From NCBI GenBank assembly GCA_965215025.1, contig CBDCCV010000001.1, positions 1,674,001 through 1,738,000 on the forward strand: a stretch of DNA of 64,000 nucleotides, written 5' to 3'. The stretch is from CBDCCV01 sp965215025. Lineage in GTDB: Bacteria > Bacteroidota > Rhodothermia > Rhodothermales > Salinibacteraceae. Made by a program: the position numbers and the translations under genes. Within the stretch, counting starts at the first letter, position 1, and the number at the start of each line of letters is the position of its first letter. The notes under the pieces are model-generated. The model saw only the letters and a program-made list of their open reading frames with translations. It was not told where the DNA came from and did not search any database. Shown here in pieces: positions 1-8,432 of this stretch.

Positions 1-2
1 AC

Positions 3-2165
3 CTCATCGCCGCCGAGAAGGCGAAGCCGTGGGAGATCCTTGCGCTCACGTTCACGAACAAGGCGGCGCGCGAGATGCGCGAGCGCGTCTTAAAGCTCAT
101 CGGCAGCGGGGCGGCCAAGGGGATGTGGATGGGGACGTTCCACTCCACCTTTGCCCGCCTCCTCCGGCGCGAAGCCGACAAGCTCGGCTACTCCAAGGAC
201 TTCTCCATCTACGACACGGATGACTCGCGCCGCATCGTGCGCGGCCTGTGCGCGCGGCTGAACATTGATTCCAATCAGTTCCGCCCGCGCGCCTTGCACG
301 GCCTCATCTCCAGCGCGAAGAACCAGATGGTGATGCCAGAGGACTACGCGCGCGTGGCCTCCGGGCCGCTCCAGGAAAAGGCCGCCGAGGTCTACGGCCC
401 GTACCAAGCAATGCTGCGCCAGGCCAACGCGATGGACTTTGACGACCTCCTGCTGCGGCCCATCGACCTCTTCCACGAGCACCCGGAGGTCTTGGAAAAG
501 TACCAGGACCGCTGGCGCTACGTCCACATCGACGAGTACCAGGACACGAACCGCGCGCAGTACACGCTCGCCAAGCAACTTGCCGCGAAGCACAAAAACC
601 TCTGCGTCGTGGGCGACGACGCGCAGAGCATCTACGCCTTCCGCGGCGCTGACATCACCAATATCCTTTCTTTTCAGAGGGACTACAAAGACGCCACCGT
701 CATCCGCCTGGAGCAGAACTACCGCTCCACGAAGAAAATCCTCCAACTCGCCGACGCCATCATCGGCCAGAACAAGGATCAGATCGACAAGTCGCTCTGG
801 ACCGAGAACGCCCAAGGCGAGCACGTCACCTTAATGGAGGCGCTTTCGGAGAAGGACGAGGCGCAGAAGATCGAGCGCACGATCCGCGACCTGCACGTGC
901 GCGAGAACTATGCCTTTAGCGACTTCGCTATCCTCTATCGGACGAATGCGCAGAGCCGCTCTTTGGAGAACGAACTGCGCCGCGCCGGACTGCCGTACCG
1001 GATCATCGGCGGGACCTCGTTCTACCAGCGCAAGGAGATCAAGGACGTCTTGGCGTACCTGCGCCTCGTGGTCAACCCGAGCGACGAGGCCAGCCTGCGC
1101 CGCGTCCTGAACTACCCCACGCGCGGCATTGGCCAGACGACGGAAGCGCGGCTCCTCCGCTTCGCCCGCGAGGAGGGCCTCACGCTCTGGCAGGCCATCG
1201 AGCGCGTCGAAGAGATCGACGCGCTGGGCAGCCGTGCGCAGAACGCGGTACAAAACTTCCACTTCCTCATCGCCAGGCACGCGGCGAAAGCCGACAGCCT
1301 CCCGGCCGACGAACTCGCGCGCAGCCTCATCAAAGAGGCGGGGCTGAACCAAGAATTGCGCAAGGAGCACACGCGCGAAAACCTCGTCCGCTGGGAGAAC
1401 GTGCAGGAGCTGGTGAGCGCCATTGCCGAGTTCACCGCCGGCGCCGAGACGGCCGCGCTGAGCGCCTTCCTGCAAGAAGTGCAGCTCCTCACGGACCAGG
1501 ACAACCAGTACGAGGATGCCAACCGGATCACGCTCATGACGCTCCACGCCGCGAAGGGGCTGGAGTACAAGGCCGTCTTCATCGCGGGGCTGGAGGAGGA
1601 GCTGTTCCCCCTGGCCAAAGCGGCGCAGGAGCGGAGCGAGCTGGAGGAGGAGCGGCGCCTCTTCTACGTGGGCGTCACGCGGGCGGAGGAGCGGCTCTAC
1701 CTCCTCTACGCGCGCAGCCGCTACCGCTACGGCGAGCAGAAGTCGTGCGTGAGGAGCCGCTTTTTAGACGAGATCGACCTCGACGACGTCGTGCGCACGG
1801 AGTCCGGCGGCGCGTTCCGGCGGCGCGGCGGGCGGTTCGAGCCGTCAAGCGGCGACGGCCCCACGCGCTCCTACGACGACGTGGACCCGCACTACTACCG
1901 CCGCAACCTGCGCGGCGAGGACAGCGGGAAGCGCCGCACCGTGCGCCAGGAGAAGGGCGAAGAGAGCGGCCGGCGCGTGGTCTACGACGAGGGCGAGGGG
2001 CAGATCGTCCCCGGCGCGCGCGTCGAGCACGGCCACTTCGGCGAGGGGAAGGTGATCTCCATGGACGGGGCGGGGGAGAAGGCCACGGCCGTCGTCTTCT
2101 TCGGCAAGGAGGTCGGGCAGAAGAAGCTTAAGCTCAAGTTCGCCCGGCTGCGCAGGGTGGGGTGA
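3..2165 (+). CDS. pcrA: UvrD/PcrA-family superfamily 1A DNA helicase, 5' end outside window
   Basis: ATP-dependent 3'-5' DNA helicase acting in repair and replication-fork processing. The reading frame is open to the left edge, so the N-terminus with the Walker A motif is missing. The first visible residues include motif Ia (LTFTNKAAREM). Further motifs follow in order: HIDEYQDTNRAQ (motif II, DExx box), VVGDDAQSIYAFRGA (III), RLEQNYRST (IV), TLMTLHAAKGLEYK (V) and RRLFYVGVTRAEERL (VI). The C-terminus (GARVEHGHFGEGKV, about residues 650-690) is the PcrA-type tail that contacts RNA polymerase in relatives. The family is recognised with high confidence. Choosing pcrA over uvrD is a naming preference. 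Confidence 0.96.
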   Translation, partial: LIAAEKAKPWEILALTFTNKAAREMRERVLKLIGSGAAKGMWMGTFHSTFARLLRREADKLGYSKDFSIYDTDDSRRIVRGLCARLNIDSNQFRPRALHGLISSAKNQMVMPEDYARVASGPLQEKAAEVYGPYQAMLRQANAMDFDDLLLRPIDLFHEHPEVLEKYQDRWRYVHIDEYQDTNRAQYTLAKQLAAKHKNLCVVGDDAQSIYAFRGADITNILSFQRDYKDATVIRLEQNYRSTKKILQLADAIIGQNKDQIDKSLWTENAQGEHVTLMEALSEKDEAQKIERTIRDLHVRENYAFSDFAILYRTNAQSRSLENELRRAGLPYRIIGGTSFYQRKEIKDVLAYLRLVVNPSDEASLRRVLNYPTRGIGQTTEARLLRFAREEGLTLWQAIERVEEIDALGSRAQNAVQNFHFLIARHAAKADSLPADELARSLIKEAGLNQELRKEHTRENLVRWENVQELVSAIAEFTAGAETAALSAFLQEVQLLTDQDNQYEDANRITLMTLHAAKGLEYKAVFIAGLEEELFPLAKAAQERSELEEERRLFYVGVTRAEERLYLLYARSRYRYGEQKSCVRSRFLDEIDLDDVVRTESGGAFRRRGGRFEPSSGDGPTRSYDDVDPHYYRRNLRGEDSGKRRTVRQEKGEESGRRVVYDEGEGQIVPGARVEHGHFGEGKVISMDGAGEKATAVVFFGKEVGQKKLKLKFARLRRVG

Positions 2166-2170
2166 GCGGA

Positions 2171-2377
2171 CTACGATTCCCGCTCCTCTCGGGCGGCGGC
2201 CGTGATCTCGTCCAGCGTCAGGTCCTTGAAGCGTTCACGGCGCTCCTCGGTGTAGTTGCCCATGCCCGTCGTAAACTGGCGGAGGAAGCGAAGCGCATCG
2301 GCCGCGCCCATTTCTTCAGCAAGCACGCGGATGGCCTGCTCGTTGATCTCGTTCAGCGGCCTTGTTGGGAGAGCCAT
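2171..2377 (-). CDS. Small putative antitoxin-like protein
   Basis: A 68-residue protein with a conserved-looking core (PLNEINEQAIRVL, FLRQFTTGMGNYTEERR). It resembles small proteins that I recall next to PIN-domain genes in cyanobacteria and other bacteria. No DNA-binding fold is obvious. Its ATG lies 25 nt inside the 3' end of the PIN-domain remnant, so the two are translationally coupled. It ends just after the stop codon of the convergent helicase gene. An antitoxin or PIN-partner role is inferred from context only. Confidence 0.6.
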   Translation of the reverse strand: MALPTRPLNEINEQAIRVLAEEMGAADALRFLRQFTTGMGNYTEERRERFKDLTLDEITAAAREERES

Positions 2378-2715
2378 TGGTCCAGTGCCTCCGCCAGATC
2401 CAGCAGTGATACGACGCGCGTTGCGCCGGTGTCCTGGCGTTTTGCTTTGTTGAGGAAGGCGTCGTCGCAGGTGCCGAAGTAGTCGGCCTCGGCCGCGACG
2501 GCGCTGGCGAGGTGGAGCGCGTCCAGCGGTTTGATGCCCGCTTGTTGCAGCGCTTTGGCATGTTCTTCTATGCCGTCAGAGAGGGCAATGTGCCGGGCGG
2601 CTTCGGCGAGGACTTCGAGGGCCGCCTGCCGCCGCGTCGCACCCGCTTGAACTTTGCGGCTTCGTTCCCTCGGCCCTTCCTCTCCTCTATTCTTGTCCTT
2701 ATCCCACCGGGTCAT
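2353..2715 (-). pseudogene. PIN-domain (VapC-like) toxin, N-terminally truncated
   Basis: The C-terminal half of a PIN-domain ribonuclease is clear: GIKPLDALHLASAVAAEADY followed by FGTCDDAFLNKAKR carries the conserved DALHLA acidic motif and the TCD motif. Intact PIN proteins are about 130-150 residues and begin with an Asp-bearing strand (YLDTS/YIETS type). Here that half is absent. The frame upstream runs into the 3' end of the NTF2-like gene, and the last usable ATG (2715) gives about 120 residues with a low-complexity charged N-terminus. It is therefore probably inactive, although the frame itself is unbroken. Confidence 0.6.
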
Positions 2716-3304
2716 CCGGTGCGTCGCCCGTGGTGTCGGCGGGGAGGTAGGCCGGGGGGACGGGCGTGCCGGAGCGCTCACTGTCCCAGAAGATGGTGAC
2801 GATGTACCAGCGCCGGCCGTCGTGCATGAGCTGGATGCTGTTGATGCCGCGGTCGATGGGTTCCTCGGCACCGGCCGTGCGGTAGGAGGCGTACGTGCTA
2901 AAGGCGTGGAGGACGCCGGCGTAGCGGTCCTCCTCGCGCGACAGCTCGCGCTCAAAAAAGCCGGTCTCGACGAAGGCCTGATCGGCGCGCGCGATGAAGT
3001 CCTCGACGCTGAACGCCAGGAGCTGGTCCGCGCCCTCGTCCGGATGGGCGACGGTGAGGAGGCGGGCGTCCTCGGCGAAGAGCGAGCGGAAGCGGTCCCA
3101 GTCGCGCTCCTGGCCGGCCGGGCCGGAGATCACGTCGTAGAGCGCGGCGATGAGGCTGTCCGGCGCTACGACGTCGGCAGGGGCGGCTTCAGGGCGGCTC
3201 GGCGGCTCGGCCGCGCCGCCGGTCTCCTGCGCCAAGGCAGGTGCGGCGAGAAGGATCAGGGCAACGGTCCAGGCGAGCACGCGGAGAGGGCGGAGCATCT
3301 TCAT
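2699..3304 (-). CDS. Secreted NTF2/SnoaL-like protein
   Basis: A 201-residue protein starting with a signal peptide (MKMLRPLRVLAWTVALILLA, cleavage near ALAQ). A single alpha+beta barrel domain of the nuclear transport factor 2/SnoaL type follows (residues about 45-185), recognisable from the DRGINSIQLMHDGRRWYIV strand and IFWDSER near the end. Such proteins are small ligand-binding or orphan periplasmic proteins and no substrate can be named. ATG 3304 was chosen because a signal sequence follows at once. An in-frame ATG 37 codons upstream would add a low-complexity segment. The stop overlaps the PIN remnant start by 17 nt. Confidence 0.75.
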   Translation of the reverse strand: MKMLRPLRVLAWTVALILLAAPALAQETGGAAEPPSRPEAAPADVVAPDSLIAALYDVISGPAGQERDWDRFRSLFAEDARLLTVAHPDEGADQLLAFSVEDFIARADQAFVETGFFERELSREEDRYAGVLHAFSTYASYRTAGAEEPIDRGINSIQLMHDGRRWYIVTIFWDSERSGTPVPPAYLPADTTGDAPDDPVG

Positions 3305-3425
3305 AAAGGAGAGCGGTGCTTTATGGAAGGGAAACGCGAAGAAGAAATGCAGACGGCGCTTCGGACGACGAGCAGCAGCCGGGCGCGTCTCTGTTCGCAC
3401 GGGCCGAGCCGCCAATCGGAAAAAA

Positions 3426-4712
3426 TCAGCGGGCGAGGGGCGCGGCGCGTCTGTAGGTGCCGTCCAGGAGGCGCCGGACGACGGCCGGGTCGCCGTCGTT
3501 GGGGGCGGGGCGCAGGCCGAGGATCTCGGCCATGAGCGCGTAGAGGTGCACGCTCGAAAACGGCGCGGCGACCTGCCCGGCCCTGAACGCCGGCCCTTGC
3601 GCGTAGAAGATCCCGCGCATGGACGGGTAGCGGTTGTCGTAGCCGTGCGCGCCGCCGGCGTAGCGCCCCCGGTTCCGCTCGAAGTGGCCGCGCGTGGTCA
3701 GGCTCCAACCCTCGTCCATGAGGCCGACGAGGGGAGGGATGCGCCGGTGGTCCGAAAAGTGCAGCCGCGCCGGGACGTCTCTTTTGCGATAGGCGCGCAA
3801 GTGCGGCACCTTTTCGAGTGCGGCGAAGACGCCGTCCGTCCGGCCCGGCTTCGGGCGCGCCAGAAAGAGCGGCGAGTAGGTGAGCACCTCCAGCGCATCG
3901 GTATCGACGTAATCGTCCAGGAAGACGACGCGTTCGGGCGAGGTGGCGGCCATACCGTGGTCGGAGGTGACGATGAGGTGCGTCTCATCCAAGATGCCGC
4001 GCGCTTCGAGGCCATAGAGGAGGCGGCCCAAGTAGGCGTCGGCGCGGCGGGCGGCGGCGGCGGTCTCGGGCGCGTCGGGGCCGTGGCGGTGCCCTTCGGT
4101 ATCGACGAGGCTGAAGTAGAGCGTGACGAACGTAGGGCGCTCCTCCGGCGGCAGGTCGAGCCATTCGAGAACCTGATCGACGCGCCTTTCGGCGGGGACG
4201 CGGCCGTCGTAGGAGCGCCAGTAGGTTGGGCGCACGCCGGCGATGGGCGCTTCGGAGCCGGGCCAGAAGTACGTCGCCGCCGTTTGGCCCTGCTTTTCGG
4301 TCGTGACCCAGAGCGGCTCGCCGCCCCACCAGCGCGCGTCGGCCACCGCCTCGCGGTCCGAGAGGCTGAACGAGGCGCCGGTCTGCGGGTCGTACATCGT
4401 GTTGCCGACGATGCCGTGGCGCTCCGGGTAGAGGCCCGTCACCTGCGTGTAGTGGTTCGGGAACGTCTTTGTGGGGAAGACGGGGATCAGGGCTTCGGCG
4501 CGCAGCCCGCGCCCGGCGATGCGGTCCAGGTTGGGCGTGGCGTACTTCTCGGGGTAGTCCCACCGGAAGCCGTCCAGCGAAACGAGGATGACGGTAGGCG
4601 CGCGGCTCGTATCGGCGGGCGGGCGGGCCGCTGCCGTCTGCTGCGTGGAAGATCCGCAACCCGCCGTCAGCAGGCAGAGGACGAGAAGAACGGGCAGGCG
4701 ACGAGCAGGCAT
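3426..4712 (-). CDS. Ectonucleotide pyrophosphatase/phosphodiesterase-family lipoprotein
   Basis: A 428-residue exported enzyme of the alkaline-phosphatase superfamily (NPP/ENPP branch) that hydrolyses phosphodiester or pyrophosphate bonds of nucleotides outside the cytoplasm. The N-terminus is a lipoprotein signal (LCLLTAGC). Family motifs are VSLDGFRWDY (first metal-binding Asp), FPTKTFPNHYTQVTGLYPE (catalytic Thr in the KTFPNH segment), GNTMYDP, and VTSDHGMA near residue 270 (metal-binding Asp-His). Members of this branch include plant and bacterial NPPs. ATG 4712 rather than 4754 was chosen because the lipobox then falls at the expected distance. It is divergent from the SigZ region with a small membrane-protein gene between. 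Confidence 0.88.
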   Translation of the reverse strand: MPARRLPVLLVLCLLTAGCGSSTQQTAAARPPADTSRAPTVILVSLDGFRWDYPEKYATPNLDRIAGRGLRAEALIPVFPTKTFPNHYTQVTGLYPERHGIVGNTMYDPQTGASFSLSDREAVADARWWGGEPLWVTTEKQGQTAATYFWPGSEAPIAGVRPTYWRSYDGRVPAERRVDQVLEWLDLPPEERPTFVTLYFSLVDTEGHRHGPDAPETAAAARRADAYLGRLLYGLEARGILDETHLIVTSDHGMAATSPERVVFLDDYVDTDALEVLTYSPLFLARPKPGRTDGVFAALEKVPHLRAYRKRDVPARLHFSDHRRIPPLVGLMDEGWSLTTRGHFERNRGRYAGGAHGYDNRYPSMRGIFYAQGPAFRAGQVAAPFSSVHLYALMAEILGLRPAPNDGDPAVVRRLLDGTYRRAAPLAR

Positions 4713-4860
4713 GGCGTGCGGCGTGGTAAGACAAGGAGCGGCGCGCAAGAGCATCTTCTTACGAAGCCTCTTCTACGGAAAGCACGCCGCCGGCGGATCA
4801 TCCCATGGCTTAACGCCCGCCGGCCGGCCCCGCGTTCCAGCCCCCAGGGTGCGGGTTCGT

Positions 4861-5133
4861 TCACTCGCGTCCGAAGAGGTAGTACAGGATGCAGCCCAGG
4901 AGCGGGGTCAGGACGATGAGGAGGCCCCAGAGGATTTTGTTCTTCGTCGGGCGCGTGCTGCCGGCCAGCTCCACGAGCGCGATGATGTCGAGGATCACCA
5001 CCACGCTGCCGCAGCAGCCGAGCGACCAGAAGTTGTTGACCTGGTCGAACAGGTTGCCCTGGCACCCGGCCAGGAAAAGCGCGGCGCCGCCGAGCAGCAG
5101 CAGCGGAAAGAGCGTGTTCTGCTTGGAGGGCAT
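4861..5133 (-). CDS. PLDc_N-domain small membrane protein
   Basis: A 90-residue protein with an N-terminal hydrophobic segment ending in a possible lipobox (ALFLAGC). Two transmembrane helices follow, with the short PLDc_N pattern between and after them (STRPTKNKILWGLLIVLTP and then LLGCILYYLFGRE). PLDc_N proteins are common small membrane proteins of unknown function, named after the N-terminus of cardiolipin synthases but without catalytic HKD motifs. It is divergent from the sigma factor gene and in line with the phosphodiesterase gene. Confidence 0.75.
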   Translation of the reverse strand: MPSKQNTLFPLLLLGGAALFLAGCQGNLFDQVNNFWSLGCCGSVVVILDIIALVELAGSTRPTKNKILWGLLIVLTPLLGCILYYLFGRE

Positions 5134-5203
5134 GGGCAGAAGAGGAGGAGTGGCAGATCAACGCGCGCGTGGCGGCGTATAGCGCGGCACGCCCCGAAAA
5201 GGT

Positions 5204-5878
5204 ATGACGCCGGCGCCTCAGCAAAAGGCGCCTGCTGTAACCCTCTCGCAACGCCCCCCGGCGCCTCTTTTGCCTTCCAACGCATCCCTTTCTACCGAGC
5301 GGCTGTGGCATGACTTCGCCGCCGGCGTGCGCGCGTTCGTCCGCCGCCGCGTGCCGCCATCGGAGGTGGAAGACGTCGTGCAAGACGTCTTTTTGCGCAT
5401 CCATGAGCGCGCGTCATTGTTGCGAGACGAAACGCGCGCGCCGGCGTGGGTCTACGCCATCGCCCGCCACGCCGTCGCCGATTTCTACCGCCGCCGTGCC
5501 CGCCGCCCCGCCGCCCTGTCCGCCGAAGCACCGCTGCCAGACGCCGACGCTGCGTCCCCGGAACCCCTCGCCCGCTACGACGGCGCCCACAGCGTGCACG
5601 AGGAAGTCCTCTCCTGGCTCCGCCCAATGATCGGCGCGCTGCCCGAGAAGTACGCCCGGCCGCTCCGCTGGGCCGACGTCGAAGGCGTGCCGCAAAAGGA
5701 GATCGCCCGCCGCCTCGGCCTCTCGCTCTCCGGCGCCAAGTCGCGCATTCAGCGCGCGCGGAAGCAGCTCGGTGAGGTGCTTGCGGCCTGCTGCGCCGTC
5801 GAGTTCGGCTCCGAGGGCCGCGCCACCGGCTTCCGCCGCAAAACGCCGAAGCGCGACGCGGACTGCTGCGACGGTTGA
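5204..5878 (+). CDS. sigZ: SigZ-like ECF RNA polymerase sigma factor with Cys-rich tail
   Basis: A 224-residue ECF-type sigma factor. Region 2 is seen as FVRRRVPPSEVEDVVQDVFL plus WVYAIARHAVADFYRRR, and region 4 as LRWADVEGVPQKEIARRLGL with the helix-turn-helix SGAKSRIQRARK. The C-terminus contains CCAVEFG and then CCDG. The spacing CC-x2-E...CC is the tail I associate with SigZ proteins and suggests metal or thiol sensing. No anti-sigma factor gene is adjacent. The gene downstream is an ArsI/CadI-type metalloenzyme, which fits control by metal or thiol stress. The first 30 residues are low complexity, so a later start is possible. Confidence 0.85.
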   Translation: MTPAPQQKAPAVTLSQRPPAPLLPSNASLSTERLWHDFAAGVRAFVRRRVPPSEVEDVVQDVFLRIHERASLLRDETRAPAWVYAIARHAVADFYRRRARRPAALSAEAPLPDADAASPEPLARYDGAHSVHEEVLSWLRPMIGALPEKYARPLRWADVEGVPQKEIARRLGLSLSGAKSRIQRARKQLGEVLAACCAVEFGSEGRATGFRRKTPKRDADCCDG

Positions 5879-5989
5879 GCTTTCGTGAAGCCGTGCGTCT
5901 TTCCCAGCGTTCTGCCGACTTGTCCTGTACAGACGGCCGATGCGCCCTCTGCCCAAGCGCTTCTCATCACGAAAACAGGAGACCAAGCC

Positions 5990-6400
5990 ATGAAACGGAT
6001 GCACGTCATGCTCAAGGTACACGACCTGGACGAATCGGTCCGCTTCTACACGCACCTCTTCGGCACCGGGCCGACGACGCAAAAAGACGACTACGCCAAG
6101 TGGATGCTTGACGACCCGCGCGTGAACTTCTCCATCGCCCCCGGAGCGGAAAGCGAGGCCGGTATCGAGCACCTCGGCATCCAGGCGGAGACGCCTGAAG
6201 AACTGAGCGAGCTGCGCGCCGGTATCGCCCGCGCCGAAAGCGAGGCCGTCCACGACGAAGGCGAGACGACCTGCTGCTACGCCAACTCGGACAAGACGTG
6301 GGTGCGCGACCCGCAGGGCGTCGAGTGGGAGGCGTTCTACACGCACGGCGCGAGCGAGACCTACTTCGCCGACGGCGCCGAGGCCTCGGCGTGCTGCTGA
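5990..6400 (+). CDS. ArsI/CadI-family vicinal-oxygen-chelate metalloenzyme
   Basis: A 136-residue glyoxalase/bleomycin-resistance fold protein. ArsI enzymes break the C-As bond of trivalent organoarsenicals, and CadI relatives are linked to cadmium resistance. Metal ligands expected for the fold are present: His5 (MKRMHV), His61 (GIEHLGIQ) and Glu114 (VEWEAFYT). The vicinal Cys pair Cys95-Cys96 (TTCCYANSDKTWV) that binds the arsenical in ArsI is conserved, and a further CC ends the protein. ATG 5990 has an AGGAGA sequence at good spacing. The substrate is inferred from family motifs. No arsR or other ars gene is visible. Confidence 0.85.
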   Translation: MKRMHVMLKVHDLDESVRFYTHLFGTGPTTQKDDYAKWMLDDPRVNFSIAPGAESEAGIEHLGIQAETPEELSELRAGIARAESEAVHDEGETTCCYANSDKTWVRDPQGVEWEAFYTHGASETYFADGAEASACC

Positions 6401-6415
6401 GGCGGTGGATCGTGC

Positions 6416-6489
6416 GTCATCCTGAGCGAAGGATCTCCCTCGTTTGAGCTTTTTCAGCGTAGGGGGTCCTCCGATCCGCTCAGGATGAC
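6416..6489. repeat. REP-like inverted repeat, GTCATCC family, copy 1
   Basis: Perfect 13-bp arms (GTCATCCTGAGCG and CGCTCAGGATGAC) enclose a 48-nt loop that itself contains a GGATC/GATCC pairing. It lies between the ArsI-like gene and dusB. Related elements with GTCATYCC ends occur at 21081-21234, 24307-24412 and 24610-24712. Confidence 0.8.
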
Positions 6490-6600
6490 GGGAGAGAGAA
6501 GTTGCTGCTCGCCGATCTACCCTCCACAAACGCCGGAACAGCCCGTTTGGCGCGGCAATTCAAAGCGCCTCGCAGCCCGCTTTGCAAAACCGCCGCCGCC

Positions 6601-7680
6601 ATGCAGATCGCCCACCTCGACTTCGGCAGGCGCCCGCTCTTTCTGGCGCCGATGGAGGACGTCTCGGACCCGCCCTTCCGCCTTTTGTGCAAGCGCTTCG
6701 GGGCGGACATGCTCTACACCGAGTTCATCTCCTCGGGCGGCCTCACGCACGACGCTGAGAACTCGCTGAAGAAGCTCGACATCTACGACGAGGAGCGTCC
6801 CGTAGGCATCCAGATCTTCGGCGGGAACGTCGAGCAGGTGCGCGAGGCCACGAAGATCGTAGACCGCGCCGGGCCGGATCTGATTGACATCAACTTCGGC
6901 TGCCCGGTGAAGAAGGTCGTCTGCAAAGACGGCGGGGCGGGCATCCTGCGCAACCTGCCCAAGATGCAGCGGATCACCGAGGCCGTCCTCGAAGGCGCCA
7001 CGCGGCCCGTGACGGTGAAGACGCGCCTGGGCTGGAACGACGACTCAATAAAAATCCTCGACGTGGCGCGGATGCTTGAGGAGACGGGCATCGCCGCGCT
7101 GGCCGTGCACGCCCGCACGCGCGCGCAGATGTACCGGGGCACGGCGCGCTGGCCGTGGCTGCGCCGGCTCAAAGAGGAAGGCGTGAAAGAGATCCCCCTC
7201 ATCGGCAACGGTGACGCGCTTGGCCCCGAGGAGACGCAGGCGATGTTCGACGAGACAGGCGTGGACGCGGTGATGATCGGGCGCGGCGCCATCGGCAACC
7301 CGTGGATTTTCCGCGACGCGAAGGCTTTCATGGCCACAGGCGAGGTCCCGCCGCGCCCCTCGTGGACGGAGCGCGTAGAGGTCGTGGCCGAGCACCTGCA
7401 GATGAAGTGCGAGTGGCTCGGTGAGCGCACGGGCGTCCTAGAGATGCGCCGGCAGTACAGCGGCTACTTCAAAGGCTTCCGCGACGCTTCAAAGCTGCGC
7501 CACCTCCTGATGCAGGAGGAAGAGCAGCAGGGCGTCCTGGACGTGCTCCTCAACTTCAACCCGGACGCGCCCGAGATCCAACTCCCCGCCGCGAAGCTGC
7601 CCACAAAAAAGGCGAAGCTGCCCGAGAAAAAAGTCACCTGCGTCAAGAAAGCAAAGCTGCCGCCGGCGTTGGTGGGGTGA
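6601..7680 (+). CDS. dusB: tRNA-dihydrouridine synthase, DusB type
   Basis: A 359-residue FMN enzyme that reduces specific uridines in the tRNA D-loop. The TIM barrel begins with LFLAPMEDVSDPPFR (flavin-binding). It contains IDINFGCPVKKV with the catalytic Cys, the arginine-rich HARTRAQMYRG, and IGRGAIGNPWIF, a typical FMN phosphate site. The C-terminus goes on past the usual end in a Lys/Pro tail with repeated AKLP/KKAKLP units, which could add RNA affinity. ATG 6601 was chosen because the barrel starts at once. The upstream in-frame ATG at 6502 lies downstream of the repeat and would add 33 low-complexity residues. Confidence 0.93.
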   Translation: MQIAHLDFGRRPLFLAPMEDVSDPPFRLLCKRFGADMLYTEFISSGGLTHDAENSLKKLDIYDEERPVGIQIFGGNVEQVREATKIVDRAGPDLIDINFGCPVKKVVCKDGGAGILRNLPKMQRITEAVLEGATRPVTVKTRLGWNDDSIKILDVARMLEETGIAALAVHARTRAQMYRGTARWPWLRRLKEEGVKEIPLIGNGDALGPEETQAMFDETGVDAVMIGRGAIGNPWIFRDAKAFMATGEVPPRPSWTERVEVVAEHLQMKCEWLGERTGVLEMRRQYSGYFKGFRDASKLRHLLMQEEEQQGVLDVLLNFNPDAPEIQLPAAKLPTKKAKLPEKKVTCVKKAKLPPALVG

Positions 7681-7735
7681 AGCGCTGCTAATGGAAGCTC
7701 ATGACTTTTCACGAAGCCACCGCTAAACGCCGCGT

Positions 7736-8416
7736 ATGAAAGTATTCATCAGTTGGTCGGGAGACGGAAGCAAAAGTCACGAAGCTGCTAAGTTGCTGCG
7801 AACTTGGCTTCCTCAAGTAATTCAGGTGATTGACCCTTTCGTTTCTTCTGAGGATACGGCCAAAGGTGCGCAATGGCCTGCCGAACTCAGGGCGAAGCTG
7901 GAAGAAGCGGACTTCGGAATCGCGTGTCTGAGTAGAGAAAATATGGGCCAACCGTGGCTCAACTTCGAGGCCGGCGCCCTTGCGCATCGTTTCGATAAAA
8001 ACCTCATCGCTCCTGTGCTAATTGACTTAGCATCCGAAGATGTGCGCGGCCCCTTATCGAACTATCAGCATACGAGGCCGAACAAGGGCGAGATGCTCCT
8101 TCTGGTAAAAACTCTAAGCAGTCTTCGCGGGGAAGGCAGGCTCGGCGAAAAGCGTTTGGAAGAGGCCTTCAAGGTATGGTGGCCCAAGTTCGAGACGAGG
8201 TTCGATGAGATAGCCAACATGAATGCTGCGGGCGAAGGGGAGCCTGAGCGAGGTGTTGAAGACATGATGGCGGAGGTGCTCAAGGTCGTGCGTAACAACT
8301 CGAGAGAACTCGCCGACATACGAGACACCGGACAAGCCGGAAGCGACAAGCAACAGGGCAGATCTGCGGAACTGCATTCGCAGGGGAGCGACTCAACGAA
8401 GTTAGTTCTTTTTTAG
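7736..8416 (+). CDS. TIR-domain protein, candidate defence NADase
   Basis: A 226-residue protein whose first 130 residues form a TIR domain of the bacterial type: MKVFISWSGDGSKSHEAA, a WPAELRAKLEEADFGIACL segment, then QPWLNFEAGALAH with the catalytic-type Glu at residue 78. Residues 140-226 are charged and probably helical. Bacterial TIR proteins with this Glu commonly cleave NAD+ or make cyclic ADP-ribose signals in antiphage defence. Base composition is visibly lower than in the flanking genes (50% G+C at 7741-7800 against 67% in dusB at 7201-7260), which suggests transfer. No ThsA-, Argonaute- or STING-type partner is present. The only neighbours are a 64-residue orphan and a TA pair. Confidence 0.82.
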   Translation: MKVFISWSGDGSKSHEAAKLLRTWLPQVIQVIDPFVSSEDTAKGAQWPAELRAKLEEADFGIACLSRENMGQPWLNFEAGALAHRFDKNLIAPVLIDLASEDVRGPLSNYQHTRPNKGEMLLLVKTLSSLRGEGRLGEKRLEEAFKVWWPKFETRFDEIANMNAAGEGEPERGVEDMMAEVLKVVRNNSRELADIRDTGQAGSDKQQGRSAELHSQGSDSTKLVLF

Positions 8417-8432
8417 AAGAGGCGAGAAGGCG

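Noticed and set aside
2716..2955. N-terminal 80 residues of the longest PIN-domain frame
   Set aside because: They are out-of-frame translation of the 3' end of the NTF2-like gene (Ser/Thr/Pro/Arg-rich). The missing PIN half cannot be recovered there.
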